Below, in pieces: positions 7,718 to 16,134 of a stretch of DNA of 64,000 nucleotides; the first letter of the stretch is position 1, and each line of letters starts with the position of its first letter. A model generated the notes under the pieces. The model searched no databases and was not told the origin of the DNA. It was given only the letters and a program-made list of their open reading frames with translations. The position numbers were made by a program, and so were the translations under genes. The DNA is from Microbacterium sp. MYb45 (GTDB lineage: Bacteria > Actinomycetota > Actinomycetes > Actinomycetales > Microbacteriaceae), in the NCBI RefSeq assembly GCF_002979655.1, contig NZ_PCPG01000008.1, positions 1 through 64,000 of the forward strand, written 5' to 3'.

Positions 7718-9154
7718 TCAGGCGGAATCGCGTCCGTAGCCCTCCAGCAGCCGCAGCCAGATCTCGCTCACGGTCGGGTACGACGGCACCGCGTGCCACA
7801 GACGGGCGATCGGAACCTCGCCCACGATCGCCACCGTCGCGGCGTGCACGAGCTCCGCCACCTCGGGACCGACGAACGTGGCACCGAGCACGACGTCGCG
7901 CTCGGTGTCGATCACGAGGCGAGCCTGGCCCTCGAAGCCGTCTTCGTAGAGGCTCGCGCCGGCGACCCAGCCCAGGTCGTAGTCGACGACCTTCACCTCT
8001 TTCCCCGCCTCGCGCGCAGCGGCCTCGGTGAGTCCGACCGAGGCGACCTCGGGGATCGAGAACGTGACCTGCGGGACGGCGGCCTCATCCGCGGTGGCGA
8101 CGTGGCGGCCCCACGGTGCATCGTCGATGTCGGCACCCTTCGCGCGGGCGACGATCACGTCACCGGCGGCCCGCGCCTGATACTTGCCCTGGTGCGTGAG
8201 CAGCACGCGTCCGTTCACGTCGCCGACCGCGTACAGCCAGTCGGAGCCGGGAACCCGCAGCGTGTCATCCGTCTTGATCCAGCGCCCCGGTTCGAGGCCG
8301 ACGACGTCGAGGCCGATGTCTCCACTGCGCGGCGCGCGCCCTGTCGCGGCGAGCACCTCGGTCGCGGTGATCTCCTCGCCGCCGTCGAGCGTGATGGTGA
8401 CGCCATCGGGCCCGCGGCGGACCGACGTGGTCCCGGTTCCGGTGCGCACGTCGACGCCGAGTTCCTTCAGCCCCGCGACCACCCGCTCGCCCGCGAAAGG
8501 CTCCATCCCGCCGAGCAGGCCGCTCCGGGCGATCACGGTCACGGTCGAGCCGAGCGCGGCGTACGCGGTCGCCATCTCCACCGCGACCACTCCTCCGCCG
8601 ATCACGGCCAGGCTCTCCGGCAGCTCCTCGGCGCTGGTCGCCTCGCGGCTCGTCCACGGGGAGGCCTCGCGGAGTCCGTCGATGGGCGGGATGACGGCGT
8701 CCGATCCGGTGCTGATCGCGACCGCGTGCCGGGCCCGGAGCACGCGCTCGGCGCCATCGGCATCCGTCACCGTCACCTCACGCTCGCCCGTGAGCCTGCC
8801 GTGGCCGCGGGCGAGGTCGATGCCCGCCGAATCGAGCCACTTCACCTGCCCGTCGTCGGACCAGTTGCTGGTGAACGAGTCGCGGCGGTCGAAGACGGCG
8901 CGCACGTCGAGCTTTCCGGTGACCGCCTGAGAGGCGCCGGCCACGTGCTGCGCCGCGCGGAGGGCCTGGGCCGAACGCAGCAGCGCCTTCGACGGCATGC
9001 ACGCCCAGTACGAGCACTCCCCTCCGACGAGTTCGCTCTCCACGATGATCGCGGTGAGCCCGCCCTGCACGGCGCGGTCGGCGACGTTCTCGCCGACGGG
9101 TCCTCCGCCCAGGACGATCAGGTCGTATTCGTCGGTCATCTCCGCAGCAGTCAT
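7718..9154 (-). CDS. FAD/NAD(P)-dependent pyridine nucleotide-disulfide oxidoreductase
   Basis: A 478-aa flavoprotein of the lipoamide dehydrogenase/mercuric reductase superfamily. The FAD site is LIVLGGGPVGENVA (residues 12-25) and the redox-active pair is Cys47 and Cys52 in GGECSYWACMPSK. The NAD(P) Rossmann motif is AVIGGGVVAVEMA. A C-terminal dimerisation domain carries HAVPSYPTVSEIW, with the His normally found in the catalytic His-Glu pair. The substrate is unknown: no 2-oxoacid dehydrogenase or thiol-pathway gene is nearby. The start has an AGAGGTG ribosome-binding site; sequence upstream is non-coding and holds a large palindrome. Confidence 0.88.
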   Translation of the reverse strand: MTAAEMTDEYDLIVLGGGPVGENVADRAVQGGLTAIIVESELVGGECSYWACMPSKALLRSAQALRAAQHVAGASQAVTGKLDVRAVFDRRDSFTSNWSDDGQVKWLDSAGIDLARGHGRLTGEREVTVTDADGAERVLRARHAVAISTGSDAVIPPIDGLREASPWTSREATSAEELPESLAVIGGGVVAVEMATAYAALGSTVTVIARSGLLGGMEPFAGERVVAGLKELGVDVRTGTGTTSVRRGPDGVTITLDGGEEITATEVLAATGRAPRSGDIGLDVVGLEPGRWIKTDDTLRVPGSDWLYAVGDVNGRVLLTHQGKYQARAAGDVIVARAKGADIDDAPWGRHVATADEAAVPQVTFSIPEVASVGLTEAAAREAGKEVKVVDYDLGWVAGASLYEDGFEGQARLVIDTERDVVLGATFVGPEVAELVHAATVAIVGEVPIARLWHAVPSYPTVSEIWLRLLEGYGRDSA

Positions 9155-9335
9155 GCGTCGCACCTCTCGTCGCCCGGGTCGTCGGTTCCGTCGCCCAGTC
9201 TCGCTCAAGAGCAACGCCGAGTCACGGGTGACTTGTTCCCGTCGGCGTGGCGGGCGAGCCCGAGGACCGGCTGGCGGGCACGACGGGTGCCGGGCCGATG
9301 GTGCCGACGGGGCAGACGGGGTCGGCGGGTTCACT

Positions 9336-9405
9336 TGTCGGACCGATGCACGGATGTCGGACGGATACCCGGCGTGTCGTCCGACATCCGTGCATCGGTC
9401 CGACA
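9336..9405. repeat. long perfect inverted repeat (28-bp arms)
   Basis: The arms at 9336-9363 and 9378-9405 are perfectly complementary over 28 bp, with a 14-nt loop. The arm starts TGTCGGACCGATGCACGGAT and continues to 9363. It lies in the 288-bp gap between the oxidoreductase start and the end of bioY, 38 bp from the bioY stop. It could terminate bioY, but the arms are far longer than the other terminators here and no U tract follows. Confidence 0.85.
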
Positions 9406-9442
9406 GATGGACCGGAGCGGAGCGGATGCCGCGGTGGGCGCG

Positions 9443-10024
9443 TCAGGCGGCGACGGGCCGCGGCACCGGACGACTGTCGGCGAAGGCGCGGGGGTAGGCG
9501 CGACGCAGGGCGACCACGACGAGGGTGGCCGCGGTCACCTTGATCAGATCTCCAGGGAGGAACGCGAGGCTCGAGAGCGCGGTGAGGTCGAGCGGGACGC
9601 CGGTGACGAACGCCTGCACCGGGATGCCGAACGCGTACACGACGAGTACTCCTCCGACCAGGGCCGCCACCGCCGCGCGCCACCACGTGAAGCGTCCGGT
9701 GCGCATGAGGAGTCCGATCACGACGACGCCGGCGATCCAGCCGATCATGTAGCCCACGGTCGGACCGACGAAGACGCCGAGACCACCGCGGCCACCCGCC
9801 AGCACCGGGAGCCCTACCGCGGCGAGCGCCAGCACGACGGCGATCGACCACGGTGCGACGCGCGGTCCGAGCACGAGGCCGGCGAGCATGACCCCGAGCG
9901 TCTGCCCCGTGATCGGCACCCCGCCCGGCAGCGGCACGACGACCGTGCCGAGCACGATGATGAGGGCGGCGAACACGGCCACGCGGCCGAGGGTCGCGCT
10001 GGTGTCACGGGGGGCGTCGGTCAT
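9443..10024 (-). CDS. bioY: biotin transporter substrate-binding component BioY
   Basis: A 193-aa membrane protein of the BioY family with about six hydrophobic segments and the family core VPLPGGVPITGQTLGVMLAGLVLGPR. BioY is the S component of an ECF-type biotin importer; it can work alone or with the BioM/BioN energising module, which is not in this window. The start is the ATG at 10024. The 5' region carries two tandem TGAAC-N3-GTTCA palindromes (separate entry), so biotin-responsive repression is likely. Confidence 0.92.
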   Translation of the reverse strand: MTDAPRDTSATLGRVAVFAALIIVLGTVVVPLPGGVPITGQTLGVMLAGLVLGPRVAPWSIAVVLALAAVGLPVLAGGRGGLGVFVGPTVGYMIGWIAGVVVIGLLMRTGRFTWWRAAVAALVGGVLVVYAFGIPVQAFVTGVPLDLTALSSLAFLPGDLIKVTAATLVVVALRRAYPRAFADSRPVPRPVAA

Positions 10025-10037
10025 CGCACATCCTTCC

Positions 10038-10065
10038 TGAACGGTGTTCACCTGAACACCGTTCA
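10038..10065 (-). promoter_or_regulatory. tandem BioQ-like operators upstream of bioY
   Basis: Two 13-bp sites, TGAACGGTGTTCA (10038-10050) and TGAACACCGTTCA (10053-10065), are separated by CC and together form a larger palindrome 14-41 nt before the bioY ATG. Each fits TGAAC-N3-GTTCA, close to the TGAAC-N3-GTTAC motif I recall for the corynebacterial biotin repressor BioQ. No TetR-type bioQ gene is in the window. Confidence 0.7.
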
Positions 10066-10106
10066 TCAGAGTACGGATGCGCCGCCGCGCGCGCAAATCA
10101 CCGACT

Positions 10107-11099
10107 TCAGGGCACGAGCACGATCTTCCCCCGCTGGCGGCGCTGCGCGATGGCATCGTGCGCGACCCCGGCGTCCTCGAGCCGATATTCGTCGACAGGC
10201 GGAGAGGTGCGCCCTTCGGACAGCGCGGCGAGCGCTGCCGTCTCGAGCACGCGCAGATCCGCCACGGGACGCCCGAGCGGAACGGTGACCGTGAGCGAGC
10301 CGCGCACGATGTCATCCGTGTCGAGGCGGAGGATCTCTCCGCTCGACCAGCCGATGATCACGACGCGCCCTCCTCGTCCGAGACTCTCCAAGGCTGTTCG
10401 GGCGGTGGCGCCGCCGACACCGTCGACGAGTACCGACGGTTGCCTTCCGTCAAGCTGCTCGGCCATGAGCTCGGGCCACGACTCGTCGTTCGCGTCGAGC
10501 GGCACCAGCCGGCCGCGCGCATGCTTCTCGCCGAGTGCGAGCCCCTCGACCACATCGCGCTTCGCCGATCCTCCGTGGAGGGCGACGACCGTGGCCCCTT
10601 CCGACAAGGCGAGCTGGACGAGCTGACTGCCGAGACCTCCCGACGCTCCGGGGATCACGACGACATCCGTCGAGCGGATCTGCGCCGCGTCCCACACGAG
10701 CTGGGCTGTTCGGCCGGTTCCGATCGTCGCGACCGCCTGCGAGAACGTCGCCCCATCGGCGATGCGGTGCACCGCCGATGCCGCCGCCAGCGCGAACTCG
10801 GCGTATCCGCCGCTGCGGAACCCGACGTGGGCGACGACTCGCTCTCCGACGAGGGCCGCATCGACACCGGCACCCACGGCATCAACGACGCCGGCGATCT
10901 CGCGTCCCGGCGTCATCGGAAGTGTCGGCCGCGGCATCGAGGGCGGGGCAGCATCGCGCCGGATGTCGAGATCGACGGCATGCACACCCGCGGCTGCGAC
11001 GCGCACGCGCACCTCCCCCTCGCCGGGGATCGGCAACGGCGTCTCCTCGATCCTCAGGACGTCGGATTCTCCGAACTCGCGCTGCACGATGGCTCGCAT
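10107..11099 (-). CDS. zinc-independent quinone oxidoreductase-type alcohol dehydrogenase (MDR family)
   Basis: A 330-aa medium-chain dehydrogenase/reductase. The N-terminal GroES-like half (MRAIVQREFGESDVLRIEE) is followed by an NADP Rossmann fold with VVIPGASGGLGSQLVQLA. The Cys/His ligands of zinc alcohol dehydrogenases are absent, so it should be an NADPH-dependent quinone or enone reductase. Two starts are possible. An ATG at 11144 overlaps the stop of the upstream MFS gene (ATGA). The ATG chosen at 11099 has AAGGAG nine bases before it and matches where family members begin. It is co-transcribed with the MFS gene. Confidence 0.85.
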   Translation of the reverse strand: MRAIVQREFGESDVLRIEETPLPIPGEGEVRVRVAAAGVHAVDLDIRRDAAPPSMPRPTLPMTPGREIAGVVDAVGAGVDAALVGERVVAHVGFRSGGYAEFALAAASAVHRIADGATFSQAVATIGTGRTAQLVWDAAQIRSTDVVVIPGASGGLGSQLVQLALSEGATVVALHGGSAKRDVVEGLALGEKHARGRLVPLDANDESWPELMAEQLDGRQPSVLVDGVGGATARTALESLGRGGRVVIIGWSSGEILRLDTDDIVRGSLTVTVPLGRPVADLRVLETAALAALSEGRTSPPVDEYRLEDAGVAHDAIAQRRQRGKIVLVP

Positions 11100-11140
11100 G
11101 GTCTCCCTCTCCTTCTCTTCGGTGACTCCCGCATCCACGC

Positions 11141-12532
11141 TCATGCGGCCGCGCCCGCTTCTCCGGCGCCCTCGACCCGGATCCGCGGAGCGAGGACCGC
11201 CGCCGCGAAGGCGACGACGGCCGCCAGCACGAACACCCCCAGGAACGGGTCGGTGGCCGCGAGCGCCGTGAACAGGGTCCCGGTGATGGCCAGGGCCATG
11301 GCGCTGCCGAACGAATCGGCGACGGTCATGGCGCCGCTGTTGAAGCCCTGGTCCGCGGGTGTCGACATCGCGAGGGTCAGGGCACTGGTCCTGGGGCTCA
11401 TCAAGCCCATGCCCATCCCCGCGACGACCCAGGCGACCGCGACCATCAGGGCGTTCCAGCCGAGGCCGGCGGTCGCGACGATCAGCAGGATGCCGGCCAG
11501 CACGAGGATCGTCCCCAGCCGCACGGCCGTGACGCTCGAGAGCCGCACGCCCATCCGCCCCTGCACCGTCGCGGCGAGAGACCAGGCGAGCGCGCCGCCG
11601 GTGAGGGAGAGCCCCGCGAGCGTCGGCGAGAGCTCATAGCGATCGGTCAGCAGATAGGGCAGGTAGACCTGTGCGCCGAAGAACGCGGCGGCCGCCACCC
11701 CGCGGACGAGGATGACCGAGGGCAGCCCGCGCCGGGCGCGAAGGGTGCCGCGCGGGACCAGTGGACGCACCGCGATCAGGGCGACGACCACGGCGAGGAG
11801 TGCCAGCACCGGGCCGACCCCGGGGATGTCGCCGACCAGGTTCAACGCGAGCACGGCGACGGCGGCCAGCACCGACCAGCCGAGCCTCCCGAAAGCCCAG
11901 GGCGTCGACGCATCGCCGTCGTTCGCGAGCCCGCGCAGGGCGGGGACGACCATCAGCAGCGCCACGAGCACGAGGATGACGACGCCGAGGAAGACCCAGT
12001 GCCAGCTCCAGAGCTCGGTCACCGCTCCCGCCACCGTCGGACCGATGAGGGAAGGGATGACCCACGCGGCCGCGAAGCCGGCGAAGATCGCCGGGTGCAG
12101 CACCTGCGGGTACACGCGGGCGACCACGACGTAGAGCGCGACCATGAGCCCTCCACTGCCGAGACCCTGCGCGAACCTGCCCGCCACGAGGACCTCCATG
12201 CTCGGCGCAAGGCCCGCGACGAGCAGCCCGAACACGAACATCGCGACGGCCGTGTAGAGCGGGGCCACCGGGCCACGACGATCGGCCCAGTTCCCCGCGA
12301 TCACCATGCCGATGACCCCGGTGGCGAGGGGGCCGGCGAATGCGAGTGCGTACAGCCGCTCACCGCCGAGATCGGCGCTCACCGTCGGCATCACGGTGGT
12401 GACGGCCAGGGACTCGAACGCCCCGAGGAACACGAGCGCGCACGCGCCGATGGTGATCCAGACGTACTCGCTGTTCAGGATGCGCGGTGCGGGGGCGGCC
12501 GGCGCGGGCGTCTGCCCGGTCTCTGTGGTCAT
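11141..12532 (-). CDS. MFS drug/metabolite exporter (DHA2-like)
   Basis: A 463-aa major facilitator with about 12-14 membrane segments. The N-terminus has motif A-like GNWADRRGPVAPLYT and the exporter motif C-like GFAAAWVIPSLIGPTVAG. The opening SLAVTTVMPTVSADLGG is typical of multidrug/proton antiporters. It overlaps the quinone-oxidoreductase gene by four bases, and the pair is probably a detoxification operon. The start follows a TAGCGT -10 box by 7 nt, so the mRNA is likely leaderless. The promoter has the 19-bp spacer and dyad of MerR-activated genes. Confidence 0.87.
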   Translation of the reverse strand: MTTETGQTPAPAAPAPRILNSEYVWITIGACALVFLGAFESLAVTTVMPTVSADLGGERLYALAFAGPLATGVIGMVIAGNWADRRGPVAPLYTAVAMFVFGLLVAGLAPSMEVLVAGRFAQGLGSGGLMVALYVVVARVYPQVLHPAIFAGFAAAWVIPSLIGPTVAGAVTELWSWHWVFLGVVILVLVALLMVVPALRGLANDGDASTPWAFGRLGWSVLAAVAVLALNLVGDIPGVGPVLALLAVVVALIAVRPLVPRGTLRARRGLPSVILVRGVAAAAFFGAQVYLPYLLTDRYELSPTLAGLSLTGGALAWSLAATVQGRMGVRLSSVTAVRLGTILVLAGILLIVATAGLGWNALMVAVAWVVAGMGMGLMSPRTSALTLAMSTPADQGFNSGAMTVADSFGSAMALAITGTLFTALAATDPFLGVFVLAAVVAFAAAVLAPRIRVEGAGEAGAAA

Positions 12533-12539
12533 GGAGACG

Positions 12540-12570
12540 ACGCTAGAACCTCAAGTGAGGTCGAGGTCAA
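12540..12570 (-). promoter_or_regulatory. MerR-type promoter of the MFS/oxidoreductase operon
   Basis: On the minus strand -35 TTGACC (12570-12565) and -10 TAGCGT (12545-12540) are 19 bp apart. This over-long spacer is typical of MerR-family activated promoters. The dyad ACCTCA-CT-TGAGGT lies within the spacer. The ATG begins 7 nt after the -10. No MerR gene is in the window. Confidence 0.72.
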
Positions 12571-12601
12571 GCGCGGGTTTCGCGAGTGCGACCGCGGGGC
12601 T

Positions 12602-13711
12602 TCAGCGCACCGGCAGGAAGTGCGTCGGCGTCGGGACCTGCGCCTCATGACGGATGCCGAGGGGCGCGCCCGTGCGCTCGTCGAGGTCGAGCAGCGTGAT
12701 CGTGTCGGAGCGCTGTCCGGCGACGAGCAGCTTGCCCTCGTGCACCAGGTGGTGGCGCGGCCAGTCCACTCCCGCATCGGCGAGCGCGACCGACTCGAGG
12801 GCCTCACCTCCGCCGCGCACCCGCAGCGCCGCGATGGTGTTGCTGCCGCGCAGGGCCGTGTAGAGGAAGTGCCCGTCGCGAGTGCGGGCGAGCTCGGCCG
12901 GGAAGTCCGCGCCCACCTCCGCGATCGGGCTCGCCATGGTCACCGACACGACACTCCAGGTGCCGTTCGCCGCGCGGGCGAGCGTGAACACCTCGCACGA
13001 GTACTCCGTCACCACGTGCAGGTGCCCGCTGGGGTGCATGACCATGTGCCGAGGTCCGGTACCGAGGGGCAGCACGACCTCGTGATCGAGGGTCAGACCG
13101 GTGCCGCTCTGCCGCCAGAACCGCACGAGGTCGAATCCGAGGTCGGTCGTCGCGATGCGGCCGTCGGGCAGGAACACCGCGGCGTGCGCGTGCGAGACGC
13201 GGTCGCCGCCGACCGCGTATGGATCGATCGCCGCGATGCCGTCTCCGGGAGGGGTCGCGGCCGGAGCATCCGGGTCCACGTCGTCGCCGAACAGGGCCGC
13301 GCGGAGAGCTGCGGCGGCATCCGGCTTCGGAGGCAGGATGCGGCCTTCCTCGTCGAGGTCGAACCGCACCACGCGGCCGTCGCCGTAGCAGCTGGCGACC
13401 AGCGCCGAGCCGTTCGGGGCGACCGCCACGTGACACACGTACTGTCCGACCGCCGCGGGCGCGCCCAGCGGAGCGAGCACCCCCTCACCGGTGCGGACGA
13501 ACGCCTGCACGGCCGCGTCCCCCTCGAGCGCCGCGTAGACGACATCGAGGGACGGATGCTGCGCGAGCCACGACGGCGACGGCGTCTCGGTCACGGCACC
13601 GCGGTAGGCGAGTGTGCTGGCCTCACGGCCCTCATCCCCCGCGAGCAGGCCGATGCCCTCGGCCTGACCGTCCATACCGGGGCCGTAGCCGCCGAGCCAG
13701 AACCTCGTCAT
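12602..13711 (-). CDS. lactonase-fold (6-phosphogluconolactonase type, PF10282) protein
   Basis: A 369-aa seven-bladed beta-propeller of the Pgl/lactonase family. Family features are the opening FWLGGYG, the block PSWLAQHPSLDVVYAALE, HAHAAVFLPDGR, the GPRHMVMHPSG signature and a C-terminal WPRHHLVHEG. Members hydrolyse 6-phosphogluconolactone or other lactones, and many are uncharacterised. It lies 11 bp after purA on the same strand, so it may be co-transcribed, though no functional link with purines is evident. No signal peptide is seen. Confidence 0.85.
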   Translation of the reverse strand: MTRFWLGGYGPGMDGQAEGIGLLAGDEGREASTLAYRGAVTETPSPSWLAQHPSLDVVYAALEGDAAVQAFVRTGEGVLAPLGAPAAVGQYVCHVAVAPNGSALVASCYGDGRVVRFDLDEEGRILPPKPDAAAALRAALFGDDVDPDAPAATPPGDGIAAIDPYAVGGDRVSHAHAAVFLPDGRIATTDLGFDLVRFWRQSGTGLTLDHEVVLPLGTGPRHMVMHPSGHLHVVTEYSCEVFTLARAANGTWSVVSVTMASPIAEVGADFPAELARTRDGHFLYTALRGSNTIAALRVRGGGEALESVALADAGVDWPRHHLVHEGKLLVAGQRSDTITLLDLDERTGAPLGIRHEAQVPTPTHFLPVR

Positions 13712-13722
13712 GGAGCGCCGGG

Positions 13723-15009
13723 TCAGTCGAGCAGGCCGTGGCGGACGACGACCTGGTCGCGCTCGGGGCCGACCCCGATCACCGAGATGCGGGTGTTGCT
13801 CATCTTCTCGAGCGCCAGCACGTAGTCCTGTGCGTTCTTCGGCAGGTCCTCGAAGGTGCGTGCGACCGAGATGTCCTCGCTCCAGCCGGGGAAGTACTCC
13901 AGGATCGGCTTCGCGTGGTGGAAGTCGGTCTGGTTGACCGGCACCTCGTCGAACCGCTCACCGTCGACGTCGTAGGCCACGCACACCGGGATCTGCTCGA
14001 GACCGGTGAGGATGTCGAGCTTGGTGAGCACGAGGTCGGTGATGCCGTTGATGCGCGTCGCGTAGCGGGTGATGGGTGCGTCGTACCAGCCGACCCGGCG
14101 CGGACGGCCGGTGGTGGTGCCGAACTCGAAGCCCTGCTTGCGCAGCCACTCGCCCTGCTCGTCGAACAGCTCGGTCGGGAACGGGCCCGAGCCGACGCGG
14201 GTCGTGTACGCCTTGACGATGCCCACGATGCGGTCGAGCGCACCGGGGCCGACGCCCGCGCCGGTCGCCGCGCCTCCGGCCGTGGCCGAAGAGGAGGTTA
14301 CGAACGGGTAGGTGCCGTGGTCGATGTCGAGCATGGTGGCCTGGCCGCCCTCGAACACGACGACCTCGCCGCGGTCGAGCGCCTGGGCGATCAGGTAGCC
14401 GGTGTCGGCGACCATCGGCCGCAGCCGCTCGGCGTAGGAGAGCAGGTCTTCGACGACCTCGTCGGCGGTGATCGCGCGACGGTTGAAGATCTTCACCAGC
14501 AGGTGGTTCTTCTGGTCGAGTGCGCCCTCGACCTTCTGACGCAGGATGTTCTCGTCGAACAGATCCTGCACCCGGATGCCGACGCGGTTGATCTTGTCGG
14601 CGTAGGCCGGACCGATGCCGCGCCCGGTCGTGCCGATCATGCGCTTGCCGAGGAAGCGCTCGGTGACCTTGTCGAGCGTGCGGTGGTACTGCGTGATGAT
14701 GTGCGCGTTGGCGCTGACCTTGAGCCGCGACACGTCGATGCCACGGGCGGAGAGCGCCTCGAGCTCGAAGAACAGCACCTCGAGGTCGACGACCACGCCG
14801 TTGCCGATCACGGGCGTCACGCCGGGAGAGAGGATGCCGGAGGGCAACAGGTGCAGGGCGTACTTCTCGTCGCCGACGACGACGGTGTGCCCGGCGTTGT
14901 TGCCGCCGTTGAACTTCACCACCCAGTCGGTGCGCTCACCGAGAAGATCGGTGGCCTTGCCCTTTCCTTCGTCGCCCCACTGCACGCCGACGATAACGAT
15001 TCCTGGCAT
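13723..15009 (-). CDS. purA: adenylosuccinate synthetase
   Basis: A 428-aa enzyme, full length for the family. It joins IMP and aspartate using GTP to make adenylosuccinate, the first committed step to AMP. The N-terminus has the phosphate loop [15 protein letters not shown] and GGNNAGHT. The signature GIGPAYADK follows, and [14 protein letters not shown] and [10 protein letters not shown] are also present. The start ATG has GGGGGATA upstream. The gene stands apart from other purine genes. Confidence 0.97.
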   Translation of the reverse strand: MPGIVIVGVQWGDEGKGKATDLLGERTDWVVKFNGGNNAGHTVVVGDEKYALHLLPSGILSPGVTPVIGNGVVVDLEVLFFELEALSARGIDVSRLKVSANAHIITQYHRTLDKVTERFLGKRMIGTTGRGIGPAYADKINRVGIRVQDLFDENILRQKVEGALDQKNHLLVKIFNRRAITADEVVEDLLSYAERLRPMVADTGYLIAQALDRGEVVVFEGGQATMLDIDHGTYPFVTSSSATAGGAATGAGVGPGALDRIVGIVKAYTTRVGSGPFPTELFDEQGEWLRKQGFEFGTTTGRPRRVGWYDAPITRYATRINGITDLVLTKLDILTGLEQIPVCVAYDVDGERFDEVPVNQTDFHHAKPILEYFPGWSEDISVARTFEDLPKNAQDYVLALEKMSNTRISVIGVGPERDQVVVRHGLLD

Positions 15010-15195
15010 GGGTATCCCCCTGGCTTTCGCCGGGTTTGCACCGGCCGATGAGCTGGCCCTCTTCGGGCGGTCCCATCCTATCGAAGGGTTCCCCTACGCC
15101 CTTCCGGACGCCTTCCTGCAGACCGGCGGGAAAGCGACGGCGGTTGGCACTCCGACGGCTCGCCCGATGTCGGATGCCCCTGCGAGGATCGGAGG

Positions 15196-16128
15196 ATGTC
15201 ACGAGCCACATCCGGCGCCCCCGGGATCCGCACCGATACCGGAGTACCGAAGGCACAGGGGCCGCTCGTGCTCATCGCCGCGCTGGTCACCGTGGTGCTC
15301 TGGGCGTCCGCGTTCATCGGCATCCGGGGCGCAGGGCCGCACTACGACCCGGGCGCCCTCGCCCTGCTGCGGATGGCGGTGGGCACGCTGGTGCTGACGA
15401 TCATCGCGGTACGGCACGGCATCCGCATTCCCGCTCGTCGCCACTGGCTGCTCATCGCGGTGTGGGGCGTCGGCTGGTTCTGCGTCTACAACCTCGCCCT
15501 CAACAGCGCGGAACTCACACTCGACGCGGGCACCGCCGCGATGGTCGTCAACCTCGCACCCCTCATGGTCGTGGTCTTCAGCGGCCTGTTCCTGCGCGAG
15601 GGGTTCCCGAAGCCGCTCGTGATCGGGGCGCCGATCGCCTTCCTCGGCGTCGTGCTCATCGGCATGAACTCGTCCACGAGCGCGGGCCCCGACATCACGG
15701 GCCTCCTGCTCGCCCTCCTCGCCGCGGTCATGTATGCCGGGTGCACGCTCGTGCAGAAGCGCCTGCTCACCTCGGGCGTCGATCCGACGACCCTGACCTG
15801 GCTCGGGGCGGGCGTCGGCACCATCGCGCTGCTGCCCTGGATCGGGCCCCTCATCGGATCGCTCCAGACCGCCCCGCTGGATGCGACGCTGTGGGTCGTG
15901 TACCTCGGCATCTTCCCGACCGCGGTCGCCTTCACGACCTGGGCGTACGTGCTGCAGCGCAGCACCGCGGGGCAGACCTCGGCGACGACCTATGTGGTCC
16001 CGGCCATCGCGATCCTGATGTCGTGGGCCATCCTCGGCGAGGTGCCCACGCCGCTCATGTTCCTCGGCGGCGCGCTGTGCCTGCTCGGCGTGCTGATCAC
16101 CCGACTGCGGTGGCGTCGACGCGCCTGA
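15196..16128 (+). CDS. EamA/DMT family transporter
   Basis: A 310-aa inner-membrane protein with ten hydrophobic segments arranged as two EamA repeats (VVLWASAFIGIRGAG; ALLAAVMYAGCTLVQKRLL). DMT exporters move amino acids, metabolites or toxic compounds; the substrate cannot be told. The start at 15196 is immediately preceded by GGAGG, and a GAGGAT box lies 6 nt before it, which fits a leaderless transcript. It converges with the MscS gene 6 bp away. Confidence 0.85.
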   Translation: MSRATSGAPGIRTDTGVPKAQGPLVLIAALVTVVLWASAFIGIRGAGPHYDPGALALLRMAVGTLVLTIIAVRHGIRIPARRHWLLIAVWGVGWFCVYNLALNSAELTLDAGTAAMVVNLAPLMVVVFSGLFLREGFPKPLVIGAPIAFLGVVLIGMNSSTSAGPDITGLLLALLAAVMYAGCTLVQKRLLTSGVDPTTLTWLGAGVGTIALLPWIGPLIGSLQTAPLDATLWVVYLGIFPTAVAFTTWAYVLQRSTAGQTSATTYVVPAIAILMSWAILGEVPTPLMFLGGALCLLGVLITRLRWRRRA

Positions 16129-16134
16129 CGCCGC

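Noticed and set aside
9155..9442. Small genes in the oxidoreductase/bioY gap
   Set aside because: The short frames there are produced by the large palindrome and have no ribosome-binding site or family resemblance.
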